A DNA stretch of 64,000 nt from Rhizobium sp. P32RR-XVIII (GTDB taxonomy: Bacteria; Pseudomonadota; Alphaproteobacteria; Rhizobiales; Rhizobiaceae): positions 806,001 to 870,000 of the forward strand of contig NZ_JABAIH010000002.1 in assembly GCF_012641395.1 (NCBI RefSeq), in the 5' to 3' direction. Position numbers and translations under genes: made by a program. Under the pieces are notes generated by a model, which saw only the letters and a program-made list of their open reading frames with translations, was not told where the DNA came from and ran no database searches. This document shows positions 35,827 to 45,769 of the stretch, one piece after another (the first letter of the stretch is position 1; the number at the start of each line of letters is the position of its first letter).

Positions 35827-36772
35827 CAGTGCCTCCGTTGCCGCCAAGCCGATTGCTCGAGGAGGCGACGAAGCTGGGGCGCGGTTTCCTCCGCTGCCGA
35901 TACCGGCAGCATCGGAAGGCCGAGATCCTTCTGCCAGGCGCGCAGGTCCCTGCCACGGTTGCGGGCAAACGCATCGACGGAGCCGCGAACGGAACTTCGT
36001 CCGAGCGCAAGCTCCGCCTGCAATGTGCCGCCACTGACGACGATCTCGCCGCTCGTCGGCAGTTCCAGCAGAAAGGGATCGTAGACAAGCAGGCAGATGA
36101 CATCGTTGCGGCCGGAAAGCCTGAGCAGGAGATTTCGCGTGGTCTCGCCATAGCCGTCGAAATCACTGACGACGATCACCAGATGGTCGTGATGGGCGAT
36201 GCTGGCGACCTTATGCAGCGCGTCGTCCAGTGCCGCGGGCGAGGGCGTAACGGCATAGGTGGCGGAGAGCTGCGCATTCTTTTCCGCAATTCGGTTGGCG
36301 AGTGCGATGACGGCATTGCGGCTGCGGTGCGGCTTGACCTCATCGGTGCCGGCATCGCCGAAGACGAAGCCGCCGACCCGGTCGCCGGAACCGAGAATGC
36401 GCCAGGCGCAGAGCACGGCCGCCTCGGCCGCCGTGACGGATTTCATCGACCGGCGGCTGCCGAAGAACATGTTGATCCGCTGATCGACGACGAGGATTGC
36501 CGGGCGCTCCTTCTCCTCGCCGTATACGCGGACGACCGGCCTGCTGGTGCGGGCCGTCACGCGCCAGTCGATCGAGCGGATGTCGTCGCCCGGCAGATAT
36601 TCACGCAGCTCCTCGAATATGAGGCCGCGGCCACGCAGCGACGATTGCATGCGCCCTGCAAGCTGCTGATGGCTGCGGGCCTTCTGGACGAAGCTCAGGT
36701 CGCGGGCGCGGGCTTCGAGAGCGACGAGCTGTTCAGTCGTCACGTAGACACCGCCGCTGACCTTTGCCCCGG

Positions 36773-36776
<4 letters not shown>
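35826..36776 (-). CDS. DUF58 protein (VWA-like)
   Basis: 316 aa, soluble. The hallmark DUF58 block is GRGLIFEELREYLPGDDIRS, then IDWRVTARTSRPVVRVYGEE. A VWA-like half follows (AILVVDQRINMFFGS; LVIVVSDFDGYGETTRNLL), in which MIDAS residues are partly lost, as usual. It overlaps moxR by 4 bp. DUF58 proteins almost always accompany MoxR ATPases and are thought to link the ATPase to the membrane VWA proteins. Confidence 0.9.
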
Positions 36777-37750
<974 letters not shown>

Positions 37751-37819
37751 ATGCGCTCCACGGATTTCCGGATGGCGAACGCGGCGACCGACCGCGCCCG
37801 CTTTTGTCGATACCGCGCG

Positions 37820-39463
37820 TTAGCGCGCCGCGGCCGGGCTCTGTTCCAGCGACCGCATCAGTGCCTCGACCATCTGGTCAACGCTGAAGCTTGCAGGGCG
37901 TTGGCTCGGCGGATAGTCGCGGAAAGTCTGAAGGAACGGGGCCACCCGCCAGACGCCGTACTGAAGGAGGTAGGCGTTCTTGGCCAGCCAGTCGTAGTAC
38001 TGGTCGGATACCACGTCAGCTCGCTCGTAGGGGTCCATCCTCAAGTTGAAGACCTTCGGCGCGCGCAGGCAGACGAAGGGGTTGGCCCACACCACGAAGC
38101 CGCCCGGCTCCCGCTGCTCGCAGAAGACGATCTTCCAGTTGCCGTAGCGGTAAGCGACAAGCTCGCCGTCGTCGTTGAAGTAAAAGAATTCATCACGCGA
38201 CGACTTGCTATCCTGGCCCGTCAGATACGGGAGTTGGTTATAGCCGTCGAGATGGACCTTGAACTGGTTGCCGCCGATCGTCGAGCCTTTCACGAGCTTG
38301 TCCTTGATGTCGGGATCGCCAGCGGCTGCAAGCAAGGTCGGGAACCAGTCCAGTCCGGACATCATCTGGTTCGAGACCTCGCCGGCCTTGATGTGTCCTG
38401 GCCAGCGAACCATTGCCGGAACGCGGAACGCGCCTTCCCAGTTGGTGTCCTTCTCGCTGCGGAACGATGTGGTGGCGGCATCCGGCCATGACCACTGGTT
38501 GGGACCGTTGTCGGTGGTGTAGACGACGATTGTGTTGTCGGTGATACCAAGATCGTCGAGGCTTTTCAGCAGCTTGCCGACGTCGCCGTCATGCTCGACC
38601 ATGCCATCGGCATACTCGTTGCCCGGCATCCCGCTTTGCCCCTTCATCGATTCCCGCACATGCGTGAAGACGTGCATGCGGGTCGTGTTCATCCAGGTGA
38701 AGAAGGGCTTTCCGGCCTTCACCTGCCGGTCCATGAAGTCGATCGCCGCCGCGGTCGTCTCGTCGTCGATCGTCTCCATGCGCTTTGTGGTCAGCGCGCC
38801 GGTATCCTCGATCTTGCCGTCTGCTGACGCTTTCAGGACGCCGCGCGGTGAATTCGTGCGCACGAATTCCTGATCGTCTTTGGGATAGTAAGGCCGCTCC
38901 GGCTCCTCCTCGGCATTCAGATGATAGAGATTGCCGAAGAACTCGTCGAAACCGTGATTGGTCGGCAGGAACTCGTCGCGGTCGCCGAGATGGTTCTTGC
39001 CGAACTGGCCCGTCGCATAGCCAAGCGGCTTGAGGGCTTGGGCGATGGTGATGTCACGCGGCTGGAGACCCACCGTGGCTCCTGGGATGCCGACCTTGCA
39101 GAGGCCGGTGCGCAGGCAGACCTGGCCGGTGATGAAGGTGGAGCGCCCAGCCGTGCAGGAGTTCTCGGCATAGTAATCCGTGAACATCATGCCTTCCTTG
39201 GCGATACGATCGATATTCGGCGTGCGGTAGCCCATCACGCCGAACGAATAGGCGCTGATGTTGGTCTGCCCGATATCGTCGCCGAAGATGACGAGGATGT
39301 TCGGCTTTGACGTGTCCTGGGGCGCCGCGGGTTCGGCGGCGGGCGGCGGTGTTGCAGGCGTTTGCTGCTGAGCCCTTGCCGCCGTGAGGAATGTTGTCGA
39401 TGCCAGCGACATGGCGACGGCGGCCGTTGCGGTGAGAAATCTTCCGGAGAGTTTCGTGCCCAT
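37820..39463 (-). CDS. Secreted arylsulfatase, Cys type
   Basis: 547 aa from the ATG at 39463 (GGGAGGAC upstream; a GTG lies one codon earlier). It has a Sec signal (FLTATAAVAMSLASTTFLTAARA) and a Pro/Ala linker. The alkaline-phosphatase-fold sulfatase domain carries Asp ligands in FGDDIGQTN (residues 62-63), the formylglycine motif C103-T-A-G-R in ENSCTAGRST, and TTDNGPNQ (metal Asp/Asn). The motif is C-x-A-x-R rather than the more common C-x-P-x-R, which FGE also accepts. It cleaves sulfate esters in the periplasm; the substrate is unknown. It is the first gene under operator D, and its maturase is in the unit under site C. Confidence 0.93.
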   Translation of the reverse strand: MGTKLSGRFLTATAAVAMSLASTTFLTAARAQQQTPATPPPAAEPAAPQDTSKPNILVIFGDDIGQTNISAYSFGVMGYRTPNIDRIAKEGMMFTDYYAENSCTAGRSTFITGQVCLRTGLCKVGIPGATVGLQPRDITIAQALKPLGYATGQFGKNHLGDRDEFLPTNHGFDEFFGNLYHLNAEEEPERPYYPKDDQEFVRTNSPRGVLKASADGKIEDTGALTTKRMETIDDETTAAAIDFMDRQVKAGKPFFTWMNTTRMHVFTHVRESMKGQSGMPGNEYADGMVEHDGDVGKLLKSLDDLGITDNTIVVYTTDNGPNQWSWPDAATTSFRSEKDTNWEGAFRVPAMVRWPGHIKAGEVSNQMMSGLDWFPTLLAAAGDPDIKDKLVKGSTIGGNQFKVHLDGYNQLPYLTGQDSKSSRDEFFYFNDDGELVAYRYGNWKIVFCEQREPGGFVVWANPFVCLRAPKVFNLRMDPYERADVVSDQYYDWLAKNAYLLQYGVWRVAPFLQTFRDYPPSQRPASFSVDQMVEALMRSLEQSPAAAR

Positions 39464-39590
39464 CACGTCCTCCCGGCTTTCAGGTCGTCCAACATTACGC
39501 TCTCCCTTATATCCGGCAGGGTACGGCCATGCCTGAACTGGATCGTCGTCATTCGACCTGGAGAGACTTCTCCTTAAACTGCCTTTGCGG

Positions 39591-39608
39591 AAGTACGTTA
39601 CAGTAAAC
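39591..39608 (-). promoter_or_regulatory. Regulon operator/promoter element, site D
   Basis: Minus strand GTTTACTGTAACGTACTT, 127 bp before the ATG of the sulfatase gene. Same core as site C except for the first base. Together with sites A and B it defines the shared control of the region. Confidence 0.75.
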
Positions 39609-39623
39609 GCTGACGTTGCATGC

Positions 39624-39642
39624 CGTAAATCCGGTCGTAAAT
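39624..39642 (-). promoter_or_regulatory. Phased ATTTACG half sites upstream of site D
   Basis: Two copies of ATTTACG (minus strand) at 39624-39630 and 39636-39642, exactly 12 bp apart, lie upstream of site D. The same 12-bp step is seen between the half site and the main motif at site B. Tandem direct repeats of this kind fit a winged-helix regulator binding head to tail. Confidence 0.5.
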
Positions 39643-39696
39643 CGCTTGCCTCCTATTCGTTTGGCGACTTCGATCCCCGGATCTCTCCGCATTGGC

Positions 39697-40599
39697 TTAG
39701 GTCATCCACTTGCGATGTTCGACGAACCGTTCGGCGAGCAGATCGATGAACAGACGGACTTTTGTCGGCAGATGGCTTCTGTTCGGGTACACGGCGTTGA
39801 TCACGAATTCCACGCCCCGGTAGCCGGAGAGCAGGCGGATGAGCCGGCCTTCGGCCAGGTCTTCCGATACGACGAAGCTCGGGGCGAGCCAGACCGCTCG
39901 CCCGCTGATGGCCAGATACCTCAGTGTCTCGGCGCTGTTCGAGACGACCGAGCCGTTGATCTTCACCTGGGTCCGGTCGCCCCTTTCCGTCTCGAAGGTC
40001 CATTCGTCGCCGTACGGATAATACGTGTATTGAAGGCAGTCGTGACCGGAAAGATCGCCGGGAGTTTCCGGAGCCTTATGTGCTTCGAGGTAGGAAGGCG
40101 AGCACACGAGCACATGCCTCCATGGCGTGAGCTTTCTGGCGATCAGGCTGGAGTCGGGTGAGGGAACCGGGCGGATGGCAAGGTCATATCCATCTTCGAT
40201 CATGTCGATCATCCGCTCGCCGGTGATCATGTTGAGTGAGACGGAAGGATAGAGCTCGAGGAACTCGTCGATGACAGGCAGAAGGAAGGGTACGACTGCG
40301 GTTGTTGAATGGAGCTTGAGAACTCCGCGCGGCGTCGTGGTCAGTGCTCCTGCCGCGCGGTCGGCCTCCTCGAGATCGGCAAGGATCTGGGCGGACCGGT
40401 CGTAGTAGAACTTGCCGGTCTCCGTTAGGCTGACCTTGCGCGTTGTCCGGTTCAGAAGTCGGACGCCCAGCCTCTCTTCCAATGACTGCACATGGGTGGC
40501 GACCATCGTCACCGACATGTTCAGGCGGCGCGCCGCCGCGCTGAAACCGCCGCATTCAACGACCTTTCCGAAGACCGAAAGACTTGTCAGCCGGTCCAT
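39697..40599 (-). CDS. LysR-family transcriptional regulator
   Basis: 300 aa from the ATG at 40599, with AGGAGG nine bases upstream. N-terminal winged helix-turn-helix (LTSLSVFGKVVECGGFSAAA, SLEERLGVRLLNRTTRKVSL) and a C-terminal periplasmic-binding-like effector domain (GVLKLHSTTAVVPFLLPVID). It is divergent from the emrA-like gene across 138 bp, the classic position for a LysR regulator of a pump. It also ends 90 bp from regulon site D but is in another unit. Confidence 0.93.
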   Translation of the reverse strand: MDRLTSLSVFGKVVECGGFSAAARRLNMSVTMVATHVQSLEERLGVRLLNRTTRKVSLTETGKFYYDRSAQILADLEEADRAAGALTTTPRGVLKLHSTTAVVPFLLPVIDEFLELYPSVSLNMITGERMIDMIEDGYDLAIRPVPSPDSSLIARKLTPWRHVLVCSPSYLEAHKAPETPGDLSGHDCLQYTYYPYGDEWTFETERGDRTQVKINGSVVSNSAETLRYLAISGRAVWLAPSFVVSEDLAEGRLIRLLSGYRGVEFVINAVYPNRSHLPTKVRLFIDLLAERFVEHRKWMT

Positions 40600-40610
40600 G
40601 CCCACCTCCT

Positions 40611-40658
40611 GATTATCCGCTCTCAGCGTATGATCCTTACCGATATACGCGGATTATC
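40611..40658. promoter_or_regulatory. Candidate LysR operator between lysR and emrA
   Basis: GATTATCCGC (40611-40620) and GCGGATTATC (40649-40658) form a nearly perfect inverted pair around the divergent promoters. The same GGATTATCC/GGATAATCC motif recurs between emrA and emrB at 41913-41941. Confidence 0.5.
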
Positions 40659-40737
40659 AATCGATGAATAGCGGGGCATCTTCACGCCATTCAAGCAAGC
40701 CCGCGCTCGTTGCGCGCGAAACCGCAGGAGAATTGAC

Positions 40738-41913
40738 ATGGTTGAGCTGCCTCGCAAGGAGGTGTTCGAGACTTCCGCCGAAGCCGACACGAAGATCAAA
40801 GACATCCCATCCGTGCCCGAGCAGAAGCCGGTCCCCGCACCGCCGGCGACTGCCAAGTCGCGGAAGGGCGGCGTCAAGAAGGCAGTGATTCTGGCCGTTC
40901 TTCTCGCCGGCGCAGCCTACGGCGTCCATTTCGGCCACCACTACTGGACCGTCGGCCGCTTTATCGAATCCACCGATGACGCCTACGTGAAGGCGGACTA
41001 TACGACAATCGCTCCGAAGGTCGCCGGCTACATCAAGGACGTCCTCGTCAACGACAACGACGTCGTAAAGGCCGGGCAGGTGCTCGCCCGGATCGACGAC
41101 CGCGACTTCCAGGCCGCCCTCAACCAGGCGAAGGCCGACGTGAAGGCCGCGGAGGCAGCGATCACGAACATCGACGCCCAGGTCGACCTGCAGCAATCGA
41201 TCATCGGTCAGGCGAAGGCCTCGCTCGGCGCCTCCCAGGCCTCGCTGGTTTTTGCAAAGTCCGATGCCGCCAGAAACGCCCGCCTCACGACCAATGGCGC
41301 TGGTACGCAATCCCGCGCCGAGCAGAGCCAGTCGCTGATGGATCAGGCTTCCGCCGCAGTCGAACGCGACCAGGCGGCCGTCGTCGCCGCCCAGAACAAG
41401 GTGCCCGTGCTCAAGACGCAGCGCAATCAGGCGGTCGCCCAGAGGGATCGGGCCCTTGCCGTCGCCCATCAGGCCGAGCTCAACCTCTCCTATACGAACA
41501 TCGTCGCCGCTGTGGATGGCACGGTCGGAGCCCGTTCGATCCGCGTCGGACAGTTCGTGACCTCCGGCACGCAGCTGATGGCGATCGTTCCGCTGCATTC
41601 GGTCTACATTGTCGCCAACTTCAAGGAGACGCAGCTCACCTACGTGCAGCCCGGACAGCCGGTCGAGATCAAGGTCGACAGCTTTCCCGATCTCGAAGTC
41701 AAGGGGCACGTCGACAGTGTCTCGCCCGCGAGCGGTCTCGAGTTCTCGCTGCTGCCTCCGGACAATGCGACGGGTAACTTCACGAAGATCGTCCAGCGTA
41801 TTCCGGTCAAGATCGTCATCGACGACGAGGACCTCGCCGGCCGTCTTCGCTCCGGCATGTCCGTCGAACCCGAGGTCGACACCAAGGCCGCGCAGCTATC
41901 GGAAGGGAAGTGA
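40738..41913 (+). CDS. EmrA-type membrane fusion protein
   Basis: 391 aa, ribosome site AGGAGAA. A basic cytoplasmic N-terminus (residues 1-45, Pro/Lys-rich) and one membrane helix (AVILAVLLAGAAYGVHFG) precede ESTDDAYVKADYTTIAPKVA, the diagnostic EmrA lipoyl motif. A long coiled coil (about 110-240), the second lipoyl half (NIVAAVDGTVGARSIRVGQ) and a beta-barrel (IVANFKETQLTYVQPGQPVE) follow. It links the MFS pump encoded next to an outer-membrane channel. Divergent from the LysR gene. Confidence 0.93.
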   Translation: MVELPRKEVFETSAEADTKIKDIPSVPEQKPVPAPPATAKSRKGGVKKAVILAVLLAGAAYGVHFGHHYWTVGRFIESTDDAYVKADYTTIAPKVAGYIKDVLVNDNDVVKAGQVLARIDDRDFQAALNQAKADVKAAEAAITNIDAQVDLQQSIIGQAKASLGASQASLVFAKSDAARNARLTTNGAGTQSRAEQSQSLMDQASAAVERDQAAVVAAQNKVPVLKTQRNQAVAQRDRALAVAHQAELNLSYTNIVAAVDGTVGARSIRVGQFVTSGTQLMAIVPLHSVYIVANFKETQLTYVQPGQPVEIKVDSFPDLEVKGHVDSVSPASGLEFSLLPPDNATGNFTKIVQRIPVKIVIDDEDLAGRLRSGMSVEPEVDTKAAQLSEGK

Positions 41914-41941
41914 GGATTATCCAACCCCACCGGATAATCCT
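41913..41941 (+). promoter_or_regulatory. 10-bp inverted repeat between emrA and emrB
   Basis: AGGATTATCC and GGATAATCCT around a 9-base spacer begin at the last base of the emrA stop codon. It could be a hairpin in the mRNA or a second binding site for the regulator, since the sequence matches the sites at 40611 and 40649. Confidence 0.45.
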
Positions 41942-42012
41942 TCCGTTCCTTTCCCGATTATCGACCACCCAGCGTCATGAGAGATTCCGGACCAGCCGGA
42001 AGGAGAAAAGTC

Positions 42013-43629
42013 ATGGCTACCCTTGAGATTGCAGCCAATAGCAATCCGCGCCCGCAGGCGCCCCCGGCGCAGTCCGCCAAATCCGAGATGAGCGCATTGC
42101 GCATGTGGATCGCCGTCGTCGGCTCTACGCTTGGCGCGTTCATGGCCGTCCTCAACATCCAGATCGTCAACGCATCGCTCGCAGACATCCAGGGCGCGAT
42201 CGGCGCCGGCAAGGACGACGGCGGGTGGATTTCAACGTCCTACCTTGTCGCCGAGATCGTGGTCATCCCGCTGAGCGGCTGGCTGGCCAGGGTCTTCTCG
42301 GTCCGCACCTATCTCCTCGTCAACGCGATCCTGTTCCTGGTCTTCTCGGTCGCCTGCGCCTTCGCCGCGAACCTGCAGCAGATGATCGTGCTGCGCGCGA
42401 TCCAGGGCTTCGCCGGCGGCGTTCTCATTCCGATGGCGTTCACCATCATCATCACGCTGCTGCCGAAGCCGAAGCAGCCGATCGGGCTGGCGCTCTTTGC
42501 GCTCTCGGCAACTTTCGCTCCCGCCATCGGGCCCACCATCGGCGGTTACCTGACCGAGAATTACGGCTGGGAGTTCATCTTCTACGTCAACCTCGTTCCC
42601 GGCTTGGTAATGGTCGGCATGCTTTGGGCGTCGCTCGATCGCGCTCCGATGAACCTCGGCCTGCTCGCCAAGGGCGATTGGCCCGGCATCATCACCATGG
42701 CGATCGGGCTTGCCGCGTTGCAGACGGTGCTGGAAGAAGGCAACAAGGAAGACTGGTTCGGATCGGACTTCATCGTCCGCCTGTCGATTGTCGCTGCGGT
42801 CTCGCTGACGCTCTTTCTGATTATCGAGTTCAAGACCGCGCATCCGCTGCTGAACCTCCGGCTTCTTGTCCGGCGCAACTTCGGCTTCGGCATCGTCGCC
42901 AATGTCCTGCTTGGCATTGCGCTCTACGGATCGGCCTTCGTGCTGCCGATCTATCTGTCGCGCATCCAGGGCTACAATTCCGAACAGATCGGCATGGTTC
43001 TCGCCTGGACCGGCATCCCGCAGCTTCTGCTGATCCCGTTGGTGCCGCGCCTGATGAAGCTCTTCGATGTGCGGATCGTGATCGCAGTGGGCTTCGCTCT
43101 CTTTGCAGCCTCGAACTTCATGAACGTCTATATGACCGGCGACTACGGGAGCGACCAGCTTTTCTGGCCGAATGTCATCCGGGCCGTCGGACAGGCGCTT
43201 GTCTTCGCACCGCTCTCGGCGATCGCCACCGCAGGCATCGAGCAGGAGAACGCAGGCTCGGCCTCCGCACTCTTCAACATGATGCGCAACCTCGGCGGCG
43301 CCGTCGGTATCGCTTCGCTGCAGACCTTCCTCTCGAAGCGCGAGCAGTTCCACTCGAATATCCTGACGAACTCGGTCAGCGTCTTCGAGGAGGCGACCCG
43401 CCTCCGCGTCGCGAAGCTCACGACCTACTTCATGAACCACGGCGTCAGCGACCAGGCCACAGCCACGCACAAGGCCCTCGTCGCCATCGCTTCGAGCGTG
43501 CGCAAGCAGGCCAACGTCATGGCCTTCAGCGACGCGTTCTTCCTGCTCGGCGTCGGGCTGGTCGTCGCGCTCGTCGCAACGCTGCTTCTGAAGAAGCCCG
43601 GCCAGGTCTCCGGCGCTGGCGCTCACTAA
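42013..43629 (+). CDS. EmrB/QacA (DHA2) family MFS drug exporter
   Basis: 538 aa from the ATG at 42013 with AAGGAGAAAAG upstream; a longer frame from 41977 is unlikely. Fourteen membrane helices, typical of DHA2. Motifs: GSTLGAFMAVLNIQIVNASL (helix 1), LSGWLARVFSVRTYL (motif A), and helix 5 motif C SATFAPAIGPTIGGYLTE. It exports hydrophobic drugs or metabolites with protons via EmrA. The cyclase gene follows after 10 bp. Confidence 0.94.
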   Translation: MATLEIAANSNPRPQAPPAQSAKSEMSALRMWIAVVGSTLGAFMAVLNIQIVNASLADIQGAIGAGKDDGGWISTSYLVAEIVVIPLSGWLARVFSVRTYLLVNAILFLVFSVACAFAANLQQMIVLRAIQGFAGGVLIPMAFTIIITLLPKPKQPIGLALFALSATFAPAIGPTIGGYLTENYGWEFIFYVNLVPGLVMVGMLWASLDRAPMNLGLLAKGDWPGIITMAIGLAALQTVLEEGNKEDWFGSDFIVRLSIVAAVSLTLFLIIEFKTAHPLLNLRLLVRRNFGFGIVANVLLGIALYGSAFVLPIYLSRIQGYNSEQIGMVLAWTGIPQLLLIPLVPRLMKLFDVRIVIAVGFALFAASNFMNVYMTGDYGSDQLFWPNVIRAVGQALVFAPLSAIATAGIEQENAGSASALFNMMRNLGGAVGIASLQTFLSKREQFHSNILTNSVSVFEEATRLRVAKLTTYFMNHGVSDQATATHKALVAIASSVRKQANVMAFSDAFFLLGVGLVVALVATLLLKKPGQVSGAGAH

Positions 43630-43639
43630 GGAGATGGAG

Positions 43640-44866
43640 ATGGACATGAATACGATCATTCAGGAGCCCATGTCCCACCGGGATCCGGCCGGTAAGGGGG
43701 GACGCAGCGTCGATCCCGCCTCCATCCTGTCCGTTCTGGAATGGCTTTCCGGTGACGAATGCCATTCCGTCGACGAGGCTGGCCTTGTTGCCGGTCTTGG
43801 TCGCAGGCTGCGTCAGATCGGGCTACCGGTCGACCGGCTGACCCTCCACCTGATGACACTTCATCCGGAAATCCTTGGTCGCACCGTCGCCTGGGCGCCG
43901 TCCGAACCCGTGGAGATCCACGACCGGGAGCATGGCATGAAGATGGCCTTCGCAGCCAGCGCGCTTCGGAAGGTGATGGAGTCGCGGGAACCGATGATCG
44001 TCGATGCCGACGACCAGATGTGGCCCTGGCAGCATATCGACGTCTTCGAGGGGCGGGGACTTGTCCAGCTCGTGATCGCCCCGCTCTGCAACATCGACGG
44101 CCCGGTGAGTGCCGCGGTGTTTGCCACAAAGCGGTCCTCAGGCTTCACGCTCTCCGAGATCCACGTCATCGAGCGCATCCTTCCCGCGCTTCGCAACAGC
44201 TGCGAGATCAGGGTGCTGCGGCAGGCCGAGCTCTCGCTGCTCGATACCTACATCGGCCCGATGACTGCCCAGCGCATCCTTGCCGGCAGGATTCGCCAGG
44301 GCGAGATCGAAACCATGGAGGCCGCGCTTCTTCTCTGCGACCTTCGCGGCTTCACGGAGCTCTCGAACCGGCTGGCCGATGAGAAGGTCCTCGAACTTCT
44401 GAACGCCTACTTCGACATCGTGGTGCCTGCGATCACCAGCCAAGGCGGGGAGGTCTTGAAGTTCATGGGCGACGCCGTGCTCGCGTTCTTCCCGAGTTCC
44501 GACGCCACAATGGCGAGCGAGCAGGCTCTGGCGGCCACCGACCAGATCCTCGACGATCTCGCGAAGCTCGAGCTCGGCGGCGTCCGCATCGGCGCGAGCG
44601 TCGCTCTGCACTACGGAAAGGTCAGCTATGGGAACATCGGCTCCGGCCGGCGGCTCGACTTCACCGTCATCGGATCGGACGTCAACCTCCTCAGCCGGAT
44701 CCAGACCGCCTGCGGCGCACTCGGGAAGTCCGTCCTGATGTCCGATGCCTTCCGTCTCCGCGCCGGCACGAAAAACATCGTCTCCACCAAGCTCCATCAT
44801 CTGAAAGGATTCAAGGATCCGATCGAGCTGTTCACGCTGGCGGAAAGAGGAGGAAGCGCGGGGTAA
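43640..44866 (+). CDS. Adenylate/guanylate cyclase with N-terminal GAF-like domain
   Basis: 408 aa from the third in-frame ATG (43640), six bases after AAGGAG; ATGs at 43634 and 43637-frame neighbours are too close to the site. Residues ~20-190 form a GAF-like sensor region (SEPVEIHDREHG, GLVQLVIAPLCNIDGPVSAA). Residues 225-405 form a class III cyclase: metal Asp in LLLCDLRGFTELSN, second in KFMGDAVLAFFP, and FTVIGSDVNLLSRIQ. It is probably cotranscribed with emrAB, linking cyclic nucleotide output to the pump's inducing signal; inference. Confidence 0.9.
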   Translation: MDMNTIIQEPMSHRDPAGKGGRSVDPASILSVLEWLSGDECHSVDEAGLVAGLGRRLRQIGLPVDRLTLHLMTLHPEILGRTVAWAPSEPVEIHDREHGMKMAFAASALRKVMESREPMIVDADDQMWPWQHIDVFEGRGLVQLVIAPLCNIDGPVSAAVFATKRSSGFTLSEIHVIERILPALRNSCEIRVLRQAELSLLDTYIGPMTAQRILAGRIRQGEIETMEAALLLCDLRGFTELSNRLADEKVLELLNAYFDIVVPAITSQGGEVLKFMGDAVLAFFPSSDATMASEQALAATDQILDDLAKLELGGVRIGASVALHYGKVSYGNIGSGRRLDFTVIGSDVNLLSRIQTACGALGKSVLMSDAFRLRAGTKNIVSTKLHHLKGFKDPIELFTLAERGGSAG

Positions 44867-45103
44867 TACGATGCCAGCCGCAGCGACCGGCTCGCCCTAA
44901 AACGTGGCGTGCCTGACCGGTGGCCCCATGGCTATATCACCGTGGTAGATAGCCGGAGTGGAGAGATTAGAAATAAGCTATATTATTGAATTTCGACGGC
45001 TATTTTGACAAATTTGTAAGCTTGTAATGGACGCGCTTTTGTCCGATGCAGTTATCGGAGCGACTCGAAGTTCAAGGAACAGCGATACTTGGACACGTAG
45101 CGG

Positions 45104-45760
45104 TCATTTCCACCGCCGGGGAAGATCGTTTTTCCGAACCGTGAAACTCTTGAATGCCAATCGAGCCTTGAATGACTCAACGTTGACCAGGGCGCCTATG
45201 GCGTCCGCGACCTGCTGCCGGCTCACGGCGCTTTCAGCGCCGACAATCACTTGCGCGAGCCGCGGGTTGGGCTCGAAGTGATGAAAATAGAGGTCACCCT
45301 CTTTCTCCTCCTGATCTAGCTGAAAGACCATTCTCCGTTCCTCTTCGTAGGCCCACGAAGCGTATTTGATGAACTAGGTCTCGATGAAGTCGGTTACGGT
45401 CAGGTCATCCAACTGTTTTCGTTTGAAGTCCTTTGCCTCAAGCAGATTGCCGGTGTAGCTGATGGGGATAATCGGACGGGTGCCGACGACATCGAACGCC
45501 AAGCATATCCCGTTGTGCCGGTCGGCGTAGTGAGACGACATCATGGGATGTTGCCAGTTGTCGGAGAGGCAGACGATCCCATACTCCTTGTCCGCCAGCT
45601 TCTTCATTTCGCGCATACCGATCCGTGACGCTTTGTCAGGAAGGCGCAGCGGAAGAAACTCGAATGGATCGTTCAAGTCTTTGATGCGGGCGATCTTGAT
45701 CCGCCGTTTCGCAATGTTTTGAAGACCATGATCGGCTTTCGTGAAGTAGTCGAGCCGCAT
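45104..45760 (-). pseudogene. DUF2971 protein gene split by an in-frame amber codon
   Basis: One reading frame runs from the ATG at 45760 to the TGA at 45104, interrupted only by TAG at 45374-45376. Before the stop: MRLDYFTKADHGLQNIAKRR, DLNDPFEF (the DUF2971 hallmark N-D-P-F-E), ADRHNGICLAFDV. After it, in the same frame: KYASWAYEEERRMVFQL, the family's W-x-Y-E-x-E-x-R motif, then FHHFEPNPRLAQVIVG. So a single point mutation truncates a 218-aa protein to 128 aa. DUF2971 is of unknown function and frequent in defence and accessory islands. Stop-codon readthrough or a sequencing error are alternatives. Confidence 0.8.
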
Positions 45761-45769
45761 CGACTGCCT

